Assembly: GCA_045628925.1 (NCBI GenBank)
Contig: JAZQQF010000197.1
Span: 1 to 64,000 of the forward strand
Source: UBA1774 sp045628925
GTDB lineage: Bacteria > Bacillota > Clostridia > Oscillospirales > Oscillospiraceae
Reading direction: 5' to 3'
DNA: 64,000 nt
In this document: positions 40,433-49,511 of the stretch, piece after piece
How positions within the stretch are numbered: the stretch's first letter is position 1
Layout of the letters: the number at the start of each line of letters is the position of its first letter
Notes under the pieces: generated by a model
Told to the model about the DNA's origin: nothing
The model's database searches: none
Seen by the model: the letters and a program-made list of their open reading frames with translations, nothing else
Made by a program: the position numbers and the translations under genes

Positions 40433-43285
40433 ATGAAAAAGAAGATGCTATCCATGCTGCTGCTTTGCATATTGCTGCTGTCCTGCGTTCCCGGGTATCC
40501 GCTCAAAGCAGATGCCGCAGCATCCTATAACCGGGAAGCGGCGATCGCCTACGCACAGGAACATTGGAACGATGGAAAGGGTCAGTGCGCGGCATTTGTC
40601 AGCCGCTGTATGATCGCCGGCGGCCTGAGCATGGACGTTGAGTCTTACGCCGATGGAGCTGCCTGCGCCATTTTGGGGGCCATAGGGAAACCGACCGCGT
40701 TCAGCACAGACTACGACCCTTATCAGGCCGTCTGCACCAAAGCCGTGCTGTCCGACGGCTATATGAAAAAGGCGGACAATGAAAACCTTCTGAAAGAGGG
40801 GGACGTTGTCTTTTATTACTGTGAAACCGATCACGTATCCCCGCATATCATGCTTTTCGGCGGGTGGAATAATAAAGGCTATGCAACTTTTTACTGCCAT
40901 AATTCCGCCAACTGCCCGGCGAACCAGCAGGGTTACAACGTATATATGTTCACGGCCTCCTCTTCCGTTATGGTCAATAATGGCCATAAATCCAGCTGCC
41001 AATGCACGGCATATATCATCCATTTTGATGACTGCGACCATTCTCCCAGTCCGGACGGTTTCGGCTTCTGCACCCGCTGCGGCGCCTATGACCCGCAGAA
41101 GGACGTGAGGAGCAGCGGCGTCACGACGTATCCGAACGCCAGATACTACACCCTGAACTGTGCCTGCCGGGTGCGCAAGGGACCCTATGAGGAGTGCGAT
41201 TCGCCCGACGGCAGCAAGACCGCCAAAGGCACCCGATTCACGGTCGTCGGCGAACTGACGAACGGGCGGGGCCACCTCTGGTACATCACTTCGGACGGGC
41301 GGTATATCTACGGAGAAAGGGCCGATTATGCAGGGGAGGACAGCGCCGTGCGCTTCGGCGAGGTGTCCGGCTCCGCGACCGATACCAATGCGGTCCTGAA
41401 GACGACCGTATACAAACAGCGCGGCGCAGATGCACAGACCTACGGCGTGGCGATCATCGGCTTCCCGAAGAACGATATTTTCGGGAAACTGTTTGTCCGC
41501 ACCAAGGAATTCCCCGACACTTACGTTAGTAACAGCAGCACCAGCTATACCTTAACGCTGGATCTGACGGAGGAAGCCGGATGGATCCTGCCTGTTGACC
41601 ATACGTTTTACGCGAACCTGTTCGTGCAGGTCGACGGGGCCCGCTATACCGCGAAAACGGTGAAGTTCGAGACCTCTGCCGGCGGGCTGTTCGTCAGCGA
41701 TCCCATTCTGGATGCGGAGACCGTGAAGCAGATCGAGGCGGCGGGCCCGGAGCTTACTCCCGCTGTCGCCGCCGAAAGCTCCGGGGCCATCACGTGGAAC
41801 GACGCCTCCGTTACGAACGTTACGAACACCTCGGCGCTGGTGAAATATACCCTGACACCGGACAAAAGCAGGATCCGCCGCATCGGGATGCAGTACTGCA
41901 CCGACGGCAGCAGCTTTGCAGACGTACCCGGCTGCGAATGGGCGGGCAGCACGCTGACCAGCTTCTGCAGCGTGGCCTTTGACGGCAGCGAGGGGCCGCG
42001 TCTGGCGCCCGGCACCACGTATTACTGCCGCTTCTACATCATCCGGACGGACGGCGGGACGGAATACAGCCCGGTCATCACCTTCACCACCGCCGCCGGA
42101 AGCTCCGAGGCCATCACGTGGAACGAGCCTTCGGTGACAGATCTGAGCGAGACCACGGCGCTGGTGAAATACACGCTGACGCCGAACAAGAGCCTGATCG
42201 CCCGCATCGGGATGCAGTACTGCACCGACGGCAGCAGTTTCGCAAACGTACCCGGCTGCGAGTGGGCGGGCAGCACGCTGACCAGCTTCTGCAGCGTGGC
42301 CTTTGACGGCAGCGAGGGCCCGTGTCTGACGCCCGGCACGAAATATTACTGCCGCTTCTACATCATCCGGACGGACGGCGCGGCGGAATACAGCCCGGTC
42401 ATCACCTTCACCACCGGCGGCACCGCCATTCGGGAATACACCGTTTCGCTGAACGTCAACCGGGATGACGGCGCGATCACCGAAAGCACGCGCATCCGGG
42501 TCAGCACCGGCGGCACCTTCGGCTCGCTGCCCGCGCCCTTCTCTGCCTGCGCCGCGTTCCTCGGGTGGTATACCGAGCCGGAGGGCGGGCGGCTGATCGA
42601 GTCGAATACCCCGGTCACGGACGATTGTCCCGCCGAGCTTTATGCGCATTGGCAGCCGCTTTCCTATACGGTATTCTTTGACCCCGCGGGCGGCAGCGCG
42701 GCATACGGCAGCAAAATCGTGACCAACGATCTGCCCTTCGGCGAGCTGCCCGTCCCCGTGCGGAGCGGGTATGAGTTCCTCGGCTGGTTTGCGGATGACA
42801 TGACTGCCTTCGCCGTGCAGCCGGAATGGGTCGTCAGCGCATGGCAGAACTTCACGCTGACCGCCCGCTGGGCAAAGCTGGAGGAGGAAGCCCCGGAGAA
42901 AGTGAACACGATCCAGCTCTGGATCGACAGACCCTTCCTCAGCGTCAACGGAGAAGTGACGGCCATCGACAGCGAAGGAACGGTCCCCGTGATCCGCAGC
43001 GACCGGACGCTGCTGCCGATCCGCTGCATCATCGAAGCCATGGGCGGCACCGTCGGCTGGGACGGCGCGAACCGCATGGTAACGCTCAGCCTCGGGGACA
43101 GATCGCTGTATATGATCATCGGCAGCACCAGCGTGCTGGATCAGAGCGGAACCTATCACACGCTGGACAGCGCCCCGGTCATCATCCATGACCGCACCAT
43201 GCTCCCCGTCCGATTCGTGTCGGAATTTTTCGGCGCGGCGGTGGATTGGGACGGCGAGACCAGAATGGTCACGATCACGTACTGA
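40433..43285 (+). CDS. Secreted multidomain protein: amidase-like, FN3-like repeats, InlB-type repeats, stalk domain
   Basis: 950 residues. Signal peptide (about 1-29). Amidase_6/CHAP-like papain fold (about 32-200) opening YNREAAIAYAQEHWNDGKGQCAAFVSRC with Cys at about 52 and HVSPHIMLF as the His motif. SH3-like segment (about 235-300). Two nearly identical 108-residue beta-sandwich repeats (about 452-667). Two InlB/Flg_new-type repeats (about 670-825, the second with FDPAGGS, GYEFLGWF and LTARW). C-terminal copper-amine-oxidase-like stalk (about 835-950). Probably cleaves peptidoglycan cross-bridges or host glycopeptides at the cell surface. Substrate inferred only from the fold. Confidence 0.82.
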   Translation: MKKKMLSMLLLCILLLSCVPGYPLKADAAASYNREAAIAYAQEHWNDGKGQCAAFVSRCMIAGGLSMDVESYADGAACAILGAIGKPTAFSTDYDPYQAVCTKAVLSDGYMKKADNENLLKEGDVVFYYCETDHVSPHIMLFGGWNNKGYATFYCHNSANCPANQQGYNVYMFTASSSVMVNNGHKSSCQCTAYIIHFDDCDHSPSPDGFGFCTRCGAYDPQKDVRSSGVTTYPNARYYTLNCACRVRKGPYEECDSPDGSKTAKGTRFTVVGELTNGRGHLWYITSDGRYIYGERADYAGEDSAVRFGEVSGSATDTNAVLKTTVYKQRGADAQTYGVAIIGFPKNDIFGKLFVRTKEFPDTYVSNSSTSYTLTLDLTEEAGWILPVDHTFYANLFVQVDGARYTAKTVKFETSAGGLFVSDPILDAETVKQIEAAGPELTPAVAAESSGAITWNDASVTNVTNTSALVKYTLTPDKSRIRRIGMQYCTDGSSFADVPGCEWAGSTLTSFCSVAFDGSEGPRLAPGTTYYCRFYIIRTDGGTEYSPVITFTTAAGSSEAITWNEPSVTDLSETTALVKYTLTPNKSLIARIGMQYCTDGSSFANVPGCEWAGSTLTSFCSVAFDGSEGPCLTPGTKYYCRFYIIRTDGAAEYSPVITFTTGGTAIREYTVSLNVNRDDGAITESTRIRVSTGGTFGSLPAPFSACAAFLGWYTEPEGGRLIESNTPVTDDCPAELYAHWQPLSYTVFFDPAGGSAAYGSKIVTNDLPFGELPVPVRSGYEFLGWFADDMTAFAVQPEWVVSAWQNFTLTARWAKLEEEAPEKVNTIQLWIDRPFLSVNGEVTAIDSEGTVPVIRSDRTLLPIRCIIEAMGGTVGWDGANRMVTLSLGDRSLYMIIGSTSVLDQSGTYHTLDSAPVIIHDRTMLPVRFVSEFFGAAVDWDGETRMVTITY
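41786..42109 (+). repeat. Tandem 324-base coding repeat, copy 1
   Basis: Encodes the first of two 108-residue beta-sandwich repeats. Shares long identical stretches with copy 2, for example GCGGGCAGCACGCTGACCAG. Confidence 0.85.
42110..42433 (+). repeat. Tandem 324-base coding repeat, copy 2
   Basis: Direct repeat of 41786-42109 at an exact 324-base (108-codon) offset. High nucleotide identity suggests recent duplication or ongoing conversion. Confidence 0.85.
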
Positions 43286-43348
43286 TCGCAGTTTCGGGAA
43301 GCACGTTTTCCCGACTGCGGGAACGCAGCACAAAAGCAGGAGGCAGAT

Positions 43349-45607
43349 ATGTTTGATCGGCTGAAAAACAAAGGCCGCGGCAAAGCTCCGGCCCGGACGG
43401 AGCAGGAGACGATGCTGCGGGAGAAACCCGAAAACACGGCGGAAGCAGCTGCGGGAGCGGCGTTTGAATCGTTTCCGGCGTATCTGAAAACGGAATATCA
43501 GGAAGCGGAAAGCATGGTCGGGCGCAGCGAATACGGGCTGGAGCTGGATTATCTGTATATCGGCAGCGACGGACACGCGGAGTTCGCGTCCTATGACTGC
43601 GACATGACGCCGCCCTCCACGTTTGAAGAATCGTTTGATCTGACGTTCGATCCGGAGGAAGCGGAAAAGCTCTTCCGTGCGCTGGAGATCGGGGAAGACG
43701 TGATCGCGCGCGGCGGGGTGGAACGGTTCGTCTGCGTGTTCCGCGCGCTGATGGGCTTCGTCGTGCCGCAGAGGGACAGCCTTCAGCTCAGCGATGCGTT
43801 TCCCGCGCTGCTCAAAAAGGCCGGTATCCGAACTGCTGACGACACCGAGCGCAGGCGTCTCTGGCGGGGCAGCCCGTTCAACTATGAGCGGATCGACGCG
43901 GATCGGGGATCGCCGCTTTGGAGGCTGGTGGAAAGGCTCCCCGCAGAGGTCGGTTTTTCCGATCCGAATGAGATCCGCGCGTATTATGCCAATGAAAACA
44001 GACGATACTCCCTGGATATCCGGCAGAGCGAGCGGCGCGGCGTTTACGTGCTGGAGCCGGAGACGCTCGAATGGGTGTATGATCCGGGGGAGACCTCGAT
44101 CGTTCACTGGGATAAACCGCTGTGGCCGCCATGCTTTGCGCTGCCGCGTGAGCTGCCCGGAGATACCAGACTGGATGCGTTCCTGCGGTATGCGGAAATG
44201 CTGTTCCGGCCGGAAAACGCGCGGGAATGGGACACGGACGGGCAGATCGCGGGCGAGCGCAGAACGATGGAAAGCATCATGCCTGCCTTTCTGAAAGCCG
44301 GGTATGAGCTGACGATCGAGCTGCTGAAAGGGGAAGCCCGTTATCTCCTCGCGCCCGATCTGAGCGAAATGGGGAAGTATGCGGAGCAGATGAGCCTGCA
44401 GTCCTGCCTGCAGTATCTGCTGTTCGCCTGCCGCGGCGCCGCGAAGTCCGGCGGGTTCCGGAACGCGTGGGAGGACGGCACGCTGCTGGCCGTCGTTCGC
44501 AGGGCGGCAAGCCTGCACCGGACGCAGCCGGCGATCCGTTCGGAAGAGAGCCGCCGGAAAAAAGACCGGTATGAGGGCTGCCTTCTGGGCGGCGCGGCGG
44601 GCGATGCGCTGGGCTACCCGATCGAATTTCTGAAAGAAGCGGAGATCGGGAGCCGGTACGGAGAAACCGGCATCCGGGAGCTGCGGGAAGCCGGCAGCCC
44701 TGCCGTTATTTCCGATGACACGCAGATGACGCTGTTTGCGGCGAACGCGATCCTGTACCACAAAACCACGGGCGCCTATCCGGAGAAATGCCTGCAGAGG
44801 GCGTATCTGGAATGGCTGGATACCCAGAACGGGAAGCAGACTTCGGAGCCGCGGATGTGGATCTCGGAGATCCCGCAGCTTCAGGTACGCAGAGCGCCGG
44901 GGCATACCTGCATTGCCGCCTGTCGCCGCATGGCGGCGAAGCCGCGGATCATGGAGGCGGAAAACGACAGCAAGGGCAACGGGACCGTGATGCGGGCGGC
45001 GCCGTTTGGCCTGATGCGCCGTCTGGATGAGCCCGGCAGCGGGGACGATGCGATGGCCGCTGTGCGGGGACTCGCGGAGTTCGACGCCGTGATGACGCAC
45101 GGGCATCCGGAGGCCCACGAATCGTCCGCGTTTCTGGCGGGCCTGATCTTCAACCTCGTTCAGCGGGGTGCGCGATACGATACCCTGCAGGATGCGATAC
45201 GGGACACGCTCACGGAAAGAGACGCACAGATCGAAACGGCGGTCGCCCTTGCGGAGGACCGTTACGTTTCGGATATCGACGGGATCCATCAGCTGGGGGA
45301 GGGGTGGACGGCCGGGGAAGCCCTCGCCATCGCCGTGTTCTGCGCCGTGCGGTATCAGGACGACTTCGGAGCCGCCCTGCGCGCTGCCGTGAATCACGGC
45401 GGGGACAGCGATTCCACCGGCGCCATCTGCGGCAATCTTCTGGGCGCGCGTCTCGGTGCGCAGGCGGTGCGGAACGCCTTCCCGATGGCGGAGCTGGAGC
45501 TGGCCGATACGATCCGCGAGATCGCAGACGATCTGTTCCTGGCGGCGGAGGACGGCGTCCCGGTCCGGGGAGCGGATCCGGCATGGGATCAACGATATCG
45601 GAGATGA
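43349..45607 (+). CDS. ADP-ribosylglycohydrolase with large unknown N-terminal region
   Basis: 752 residues. The C-terminal half (about 406-752) is a DraG/ARH-type hydrolase: DRYEGCLLGGAAGDALGYPIEF, SDDT at 455-458 and GGDSDSTGA at 684-692, which together bind the two Mg ions, are all intact. It removes ADP-ribose from proteins or nucleic acids. The first 405 residues form an acidic region I do not recognise, with no membrane segment. It could recruit the substrate or be an effector-binding part. AGGAGG precedes the ATG. No ADP-ribosyltransferase gene lies in the window. Confidence 0.85.
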   Translation: MFDRLKNKGRGKAPARTEQETMLREKPENTAEAAAGAAFESFPAYLKTEYQEAESMVGRSEYGLELDYLYIGSDGHAEFASYDCDMTPPSTFEESFDLTFDPEEAEKLFRALEIGEDVIARGGVERFVCVFRALMGFVVPQRDSLQLSDAFPALLKKAGIRTADDTERRRLWRGSPFNYERIDADRGSPLWRLVERLPAEVGFSDPNEIRAYYANENRRYSLDIRQSERRGVYVLEPETLEWVYDPGETSIVHWDKPLWPPCFALPRELPGDTRLDAFLRYAEMLFRPENAREWDTDGQIAGERRTMESIMPAFLKAGYELTIELLKGEARYLLAPDLSEMGKYAEQMSLQSCLQYLLFACRGAAKSGGFRNAWEDGTLLAVVRRAASLHRTQPAIRSEESRRKKDRYEGCLLGGAAGDALGYPIEFLKEAEIGSRYGETGIRELREAGSPAVISDDTQMTLFAANAILYHKTTGAYPEKCLQRAYLEWLDTQNGKQTSEPRMWISEIPQLQVRRAPGHTCIAACRRMAAKPRIMEAENDSKGNGTVMRAAPFGLMRRLDEPGSGDDAMAAVRGLAEFDAVMTHGHPEAHESSAFLAGLIFNLVQRGARYDTLQDAIRDTLTERDAQIETAVALAEDRYVSDIDGIHQLGEGWTAGEALAIAVFCAVRYQDDFGAALRAAVNHGGDSDSTGAICGNLLGARLGAQAVRNAFPMAELELADTIREIADDLFLAAEDGVPVRGADPAWDQRYRR

Positions 45608-45628
45608 TCGGCCGCAAAGACCGAAAAT

Positions 45629-45675
45629 GACCGGCGGTCTCCCCTGAGATACAGGGAAGGCCGCCGGTTTTGTTA
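45629..45675. terminator. Bidirectional terminator
   Basis: Stem ACCGGCGG / CCGCCGGT extended by GTCTCCC/GGGAAGGC pairing, followed by TTTTG on the plus strand and ATTTTC on the minus strand. Serves the glycohydrolase gene and the convergent zinc-ribbon gene. Confidence 0.7.
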
Positions 45676-45692
45676 TGGGTTGATTTTGTGTG

Positions 45693-46493
45693 TCAGCGAT
45701 CAGACGCACCGTCGGCGGTGACGTCCTCTCCCGGAACCAGATACCGGGACAGGACGCCGCGGACGGCGTCGAATACGGTCAGATCCTTCGGATCCAAATT
45801 GTCCTGCGTGATGCGGATCAGCCGGTCTCCGCGCCGGAACTTGCAGGTCTTCGGCGATCCGCCCATCATCATCGCGGCGATCCCGCGCCTGCCCTCAAAG
45901 CGGTCCAGACCATATTGGTCGATGACCGCGTAGGCCGCCGCCTCCGCATCGGAGGGGACGAACCACGTCAGGCGGTTTTCCGGACTCCGGGAGCTTGCCC
46001 TGCAGTATTCATCCAGCTGGAGCCTCCCGTCGGGATATCGGCTCAGCACCAGCTCGTAGGTGGAGCTCATCCCCACGGCCTCGTTCGCGGGCGTCGTGCC
46101 GAAATAGCAGTCCACCAGCAGCTCATTGCCTTCTCCGGGCCTGGGCATACCGGAATTGCGGGCCGGCTCGTCCTGTGCCGGAGCGGGGTTGAGGTCGGGA
46201 AAAGCCTTCCGGGCCTGTTCACCGTCCATGAATAATCCGGGGATGGGGCTGAACATTGTGGCGGCGCTCAGACCGATATTCTGCGGCTGGGACGGCAGCG
46301 GCTTCGCGGTCAGATCCCGAAGCGGTGCGCCGCAGTTCATACAGAATTTCTGATCCGGCTGAACGGGTTCCCCGCAGCCGGGGCAGAATTTCTGCTTTGG
46401 CAGGACAGATTCCCCACAGCTGGTGCAGAATTTCTGATTCGGCAGAATGGGTTCCCCGCAGCGGGGGCAAACGGATACTGCGTTTTCGTTCAT
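45693..46493 (-). CDS. Zinc-ribbon protein with unknown C-terminal domain
   Basis: 266 residues. Four CxxC knuckles at exact 14-residue spacing (C9/C12, C23/C26, C37/C40, C51/C54) form two zinc ribbons with near-repeat sequence (CGEPxLPxQKFC). A Pro-rich linker follows, then a soluble alpha/beta domain from about 120. No enzyme motif found. GGGAGGAG precedes the ATG. It lies 47 bases after the flavin reductase gene and is probably cotranscribed. Related in style, but not clearly in sequence, to the zinc-ribbon protein at 2202-3029. Confidence 0.72.
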   Translation of the reverse strand: MNENAVSVCPRCGEPILPNQKFCTSCGESVLPKQKFCPGCGEPVQPDQKFCMNCGAPLRDLTAKPLPSQPQNIGLSAATMFSPIPGLFMDGEQARKAFPDLNPAPAQDEPARNSGMPRPGEGNELLVDCYFGTTPANEAVGMSSTYELVLSRYPDGRLQLDEYCRASSRSPENRLTWFVPSDAEAAAYAVIDQYGLDRFEGRRGIAAMMMGGSPKTCKFRRGDRLIRITQDNLDPKDLTVFDAVRGVLSRYLVPGEDVTADGASDR

Positions 46494-46540
46494 GCGCTCC
46501 TCCCTGCTTTCTGTCGTTTCAAGATCTTCGATCGGGGATG

Positions 46541-47218
46541 TTATTTCCCGAAGGCGCCGGTCGCACCTTCCAGACCCAGCGAACGGTCGCCGCTGTCACC
46601 GGCAGCGTCGGACGGTTCCACCGTGATGATCTTGTCCACATAGGTATAGTCGCTGTAGCCCATCCGGGCCAGCGGCCTGATCTTCAGCATATCCAGCTTC
46701 CCGTCCGCCCCGATGACCTCGTCCCTGATGTGCACGCCCACGACCCTGCCGATGATGATGTCCGCGGAGCCGACGCTGCTGTCGCCGGGCAGGTGGATGG
46801 TCTGCACGTATTTGCATTCCAGCTGCACCGGCGATTCGGCCACCCGATAGGGCTTGACCAGCACGGATCCGGCCTTTGTCAGCCCCGCGGCCTCAAATTC
46901 GTCCACGTCCGGCGGGAAGGGCGCGGCGGTGAGGTTCATCTTGTCCATCAGCTCATAGGTCACCATGTTGTGCACGAACTCGCCCGTGCGCTCGATGTTG
47001 TTGGTGGTGTCCTTCCGCTTGCTCTCCGGCGTCATGTTGATGGACAGCAGGACATACGGCGGGTCGAAGGTCAGGTTGGTGAACTGACTGTAGGGGGCAA
47101 GGTTCGCCTTCCCGTTTTCGTCCAGCGTGGAGATCCAGCCGATGGGGCGGGGGACGGCGATCGACTTGAAGGGCGGTCTGGGCAGACCGTGGTCATTCTT
47201 TTCCGTTTCGTAGAACAC
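46541..47218 (-). CDS. Flavin reductase family protein
   Basis: 225 residues of the FMN-binding split-barrel fold: FKSIAVPRPIGWISTLDENGKANLAPYSQFT near the N terminus binds FMN phosphate, and the DPPYVLLSINM strand follows. Members reduce flavin or act as flavoenzymes on small molecules. The start is GTG 47218 with AGGAGG eight bases upstream. The C-terminal 25 residues are a Gly-rich tail. Partner enzyme not identifiable nearby. Confidence 0.87.
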   Translation of the reverse strand: MFYETEKNDHGLPRPPFKSIAVPRPIGWISTLDENGKANLAPYSQFTNLTFDPPYVLLSINMTPESKRKDTTNNIERTGEFVHNMVTYELMDKMNLTAAPFPPDVDEFEAAGLTKAGSVLVKPYRVAESPVQLECKYVQTIHLPGDSSVGSADIIIGRVVGVHIRDEVIGADGKLDMLKIRPLARMGYSDYTYVDKIITVEPSDAAGDSGDRSLGLEGATGAFGK

Positions 47219-47393
47219 GAGGCGCCTCCTGTTCGCTTCGGAGCCGGTGCGGCTCCTGTTTTTCGGCAGTATATCATAAATCGCGCCGGAATGGGAGAAA
47301 ATCGCGGATAAATGCCGGATTTTTTGAAGCTGCCTGTTCTTTCCGCCGGCCCGGTCGGACGTTTCGACAGAATTCGATTTTTAGCGCGTAATG

Positions 47394-47422
47394 TTGACAA
47401 ATTCGAGATGAGCTTGTATAAT
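47394..47422 (+). promoter_or_regulatory. Promoter of the acyl-lipid operon
   Basis: TTGACA (47394-47399), 17-base spacer, TATAAT (47417-47422). Both hexamers and spacing are perfect consensus. It is the only clear promoter before a run of overlapping genes reaching about 59.4 kb. Confidence 0.88.
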
Positions 47423-47429
47423 TACAGTT

Positions 47430-47561
47430 AAATAGTGCAATAAAGTGCGAAGCGCCGGAGAATATACTTTCCGGAGTGCGGCTTTCGGGCCGCAGCGGAT
47501 AAAGGAAACCGGGAAACGCAGAGAAACCGATAGAAATTCGTTAGATGGGATACAGGCAGAT
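47430..47561 (+). promoter_or_regulatory. Structured 5' leader of the acyl-lipid operon
   Basis: About 130 untranslated bases with two hairpins: CCGGAgaatatactTTCCGG and the stable TGCGGCtttcggGCCGCA. There is no T-run. The ribosome binding site before the ATG is weak. Possible regulatory RNA, class not recognised. Confidence 0.35.
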
Positions 47562-49511
47562 ATGAAGATCGAGACCCTGGGACCGTATAAAACACTGAAT
47601 TCGTTTGTGTCGGCCAAGATAAACCGGTTCAATTCCGCGGAGCACAGTTTCCGCGCCATGTTTGAACTGATGTTTTCCGAGAAGGAAAACGTGATCTATG
47701 AAAAGAGCAGCGGGTATCAGATCGAGTATACGAAATACGGCGAAGCCTGCGATCAGACAAGCGAATGCGCGGCGCATCTTCGATTCCTGCTGAAACGTCT
47801 CCCGGATGATTCCATCGTCGGATTGTATATGAAAAATGACATCAGCTGGATCATTGCATTCTGGGCGATCCTGAAAAGCGGGCACAGGCCGCTTCTGCTG
47901 AATACAAGACTGGGCGACGATATCATCAATCTGGTCATGCGCAATGCCGGCGCATCCGCAGTGATCACGGACGGAAAGACGTTCCCCGAGTTTGAGACCA
48001 TTCCGTATGCGGATATCCGGCTGTCCGATCGCTGCGAACAGGCAGCGGAGCAGTTCGGTTCCGAGGTGCTTGTGATGTCCTCCGGCACGACAGCGCTCCC
48101 GAAGATCTGCGCATATTCCGCCGAGGAATTCTATTACCAGATCAACGACAGTTTTCATATTATCTGTGAATGCAGACAGATCAAGAAACACTATGACGGT
48201 CAGCTGAAACTGCTGACATTTTTGCCGTTTTATCATGTTTTCGGGCTGATCGCCGTATATATCTGGTTCGCGTTTTTTTCCAGAACGTTTGTCCATCTGA
48301 GCGATCTCGCACCGCAGACGATCATCAACACCATCCGGCGGCACAAGGTGACACATATTTTCGCCGTTCCGATGTTCTGGAATGAAGTATATAAACAATC
48401 CGTAAAGACGATCAAAGGCCGCGGGGAGGAGACGTATCACCGGTTTTTGAAGGGCATGGACATCGCGGAAAAGCTCCAGCTGGTACCCGTGCTGGGTTCC
48501 GCGTTTATCCGTCTGGCATTCCGGGAGGTCCGGGAGAACCTGTTCGGGGACAGCATCTGTTTTCTGATCACCGGCGGAAGCGAGATCCAGAGCGAGGTCC
48601 TTTCCTTTTTCAACCTGATCGGCTACCATCTTGCAAACGGATACGGCATGACGGAGATCGGCATCACATCCGTTGAACTCAGCACGAAAAGAAATCTGCG
48701 GAACGCGGGCTATGTGGGAAAACCGTTCTCCTCCATCGAGTATCGGATCTCACCGGACGGCTGCCTTCAGGTGAGCGGCAGGTCGACCGCCAGATATATC
48801 ATGGAGGGCGAGAGAAAGAAAGCGCGTGACGAATGGTTTGACACGGGCGATATTGCGGAATGTGTCAACGGGCATTATCGGATCCTTGGCCGCAGAGATG
48901 ACGTTGTGATATCCGAAAGCGGAGAAAACCTGAATCCGTTCCTGATCGAGCCGCTGCTTGCGGACGATCCGAATTATCAGATCTGCCTCATCGGGCACAC
49001 GGAAAACAGACAGATCGTGCCGACGCTGCTTGTGTTTGCGGGCCGTCACGTGAGTGCGGAGAAGTACAGAAACGTCCGCCGGAATATCGAAAAGAAACTG
49101 CAGGACAACAGATTATCGACCCGGATCTCGAATATCGTATTTGTGCAGGAACCGCTGATATCGCCGGATGACATCAAGATCAACCGTGCCCGGCTGAGAA
49201 AGCAGTATGATGAAAACGCGCTCAGCCTCCTGAATCCCGAACGGATCACAGACCGGGGCGCGGAGGACGATCCGGTCTATAACTATGTCAGAGAGCTGTT
49301 TGCCGCTGCGTTCGGCAAACCGGCAGGCGAATTCGGACCGGACACGGATTTCTTCCTGGATGAAGGCGGCAGCAGTCTGGACTATTTCGCGCTCATCTCC
49401 AAGATCCAGGAGGATCATGATATCCGATTCCCCGCATCGCAGGAGAAGACGATCTCTACCATAGCGGAACTGAGCGCGTTTATTGAGGACGAACACAATC
49501 ATGTGGGTTAA
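47562..49511 (+). CDS. Acyl-AMP ligase fused to a carrier-protein domain
   Basis: 649 residues. The adenylation domain (about 1-530) has VMSSGTTALPK as phosphate loop, NGYGMTEIG, EWFDTGD and the LGRRDDVVISESGENLNP hinge. The loop reads SGTTALPKICAYS instead of the usual SGTTGxPKG, a departure worth noting. A phosphopantetheine carrier domain (about 570-649) has DEGGSSLDYF with the attachment Ser at 605. The enzyme should load a preformed acid as acyl-AMP onto its own carrier. There is no condensation or ketosynthase domain. ATG 47562 is chosen by position, since the upstream frame lacks a start with a better site. Its last bases overlap the next gene. Confidence 0.85.
   Translation: MKIETLGPYKTLNSFVSAKINRFNSAEHSFRAMFELMFSEKENVIYEKSSGYQIEYTKYGEACDQTSECAAHLRFLLKRLPDDSIVGLYMKNDISWIIAFWAILKSGHRPLLLNTRLGDDIINLVMRNAGASAVITDGKTFPEFETIPYADIRLSDRCEQAAEQFGSEVLVMSSGTTALPKICAYSAEEFYYQINDSFHIICECRQIKKHYDGQLKLLTFLPFYHVFGLIAVYIWFAFFSRTFVHLSDLAPQTIINTIRRHKVTHIFAVPMFWNEVYKQSVKTIKGRGEETYHRFLKGMDIAEKLQLVPVLGSAFIRLAFREVRENLFGDSICFLITGGSEIQSEVLSFFNLIGYHLANGYGMTEIGITSVELSTKRNLRNAGYVGKPFSSIEYRISPDGCLQVSGRSTARYIMEGERKKARDEWFDTGDIAECVNGHYRILGRRDDVVISESGENLNPFLIEPLLADDPNYQICLIGHTENRQIVPTLLVFAGRHVSAEKYRNVRRNIEKKLQDNRLSTRISNIVFVQEPLISPDDIKINRARLRKQYDENALSLLNPERITDRGAEDDPVYNYVRELFAAAFGKPAGEFGPDTDFFLDEGGSSLDYFALISKIQEDHDIRFPASQEKTISTIAELSAFIEDEHNHVG

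Noticed and set aside
41552..45709. 1385-residue open frame on the minus strand
   Set aside because: Antisense to two well-supported genes (secreted protein and glycohydrolase), with Arg/Pro-rich unnatural composition.
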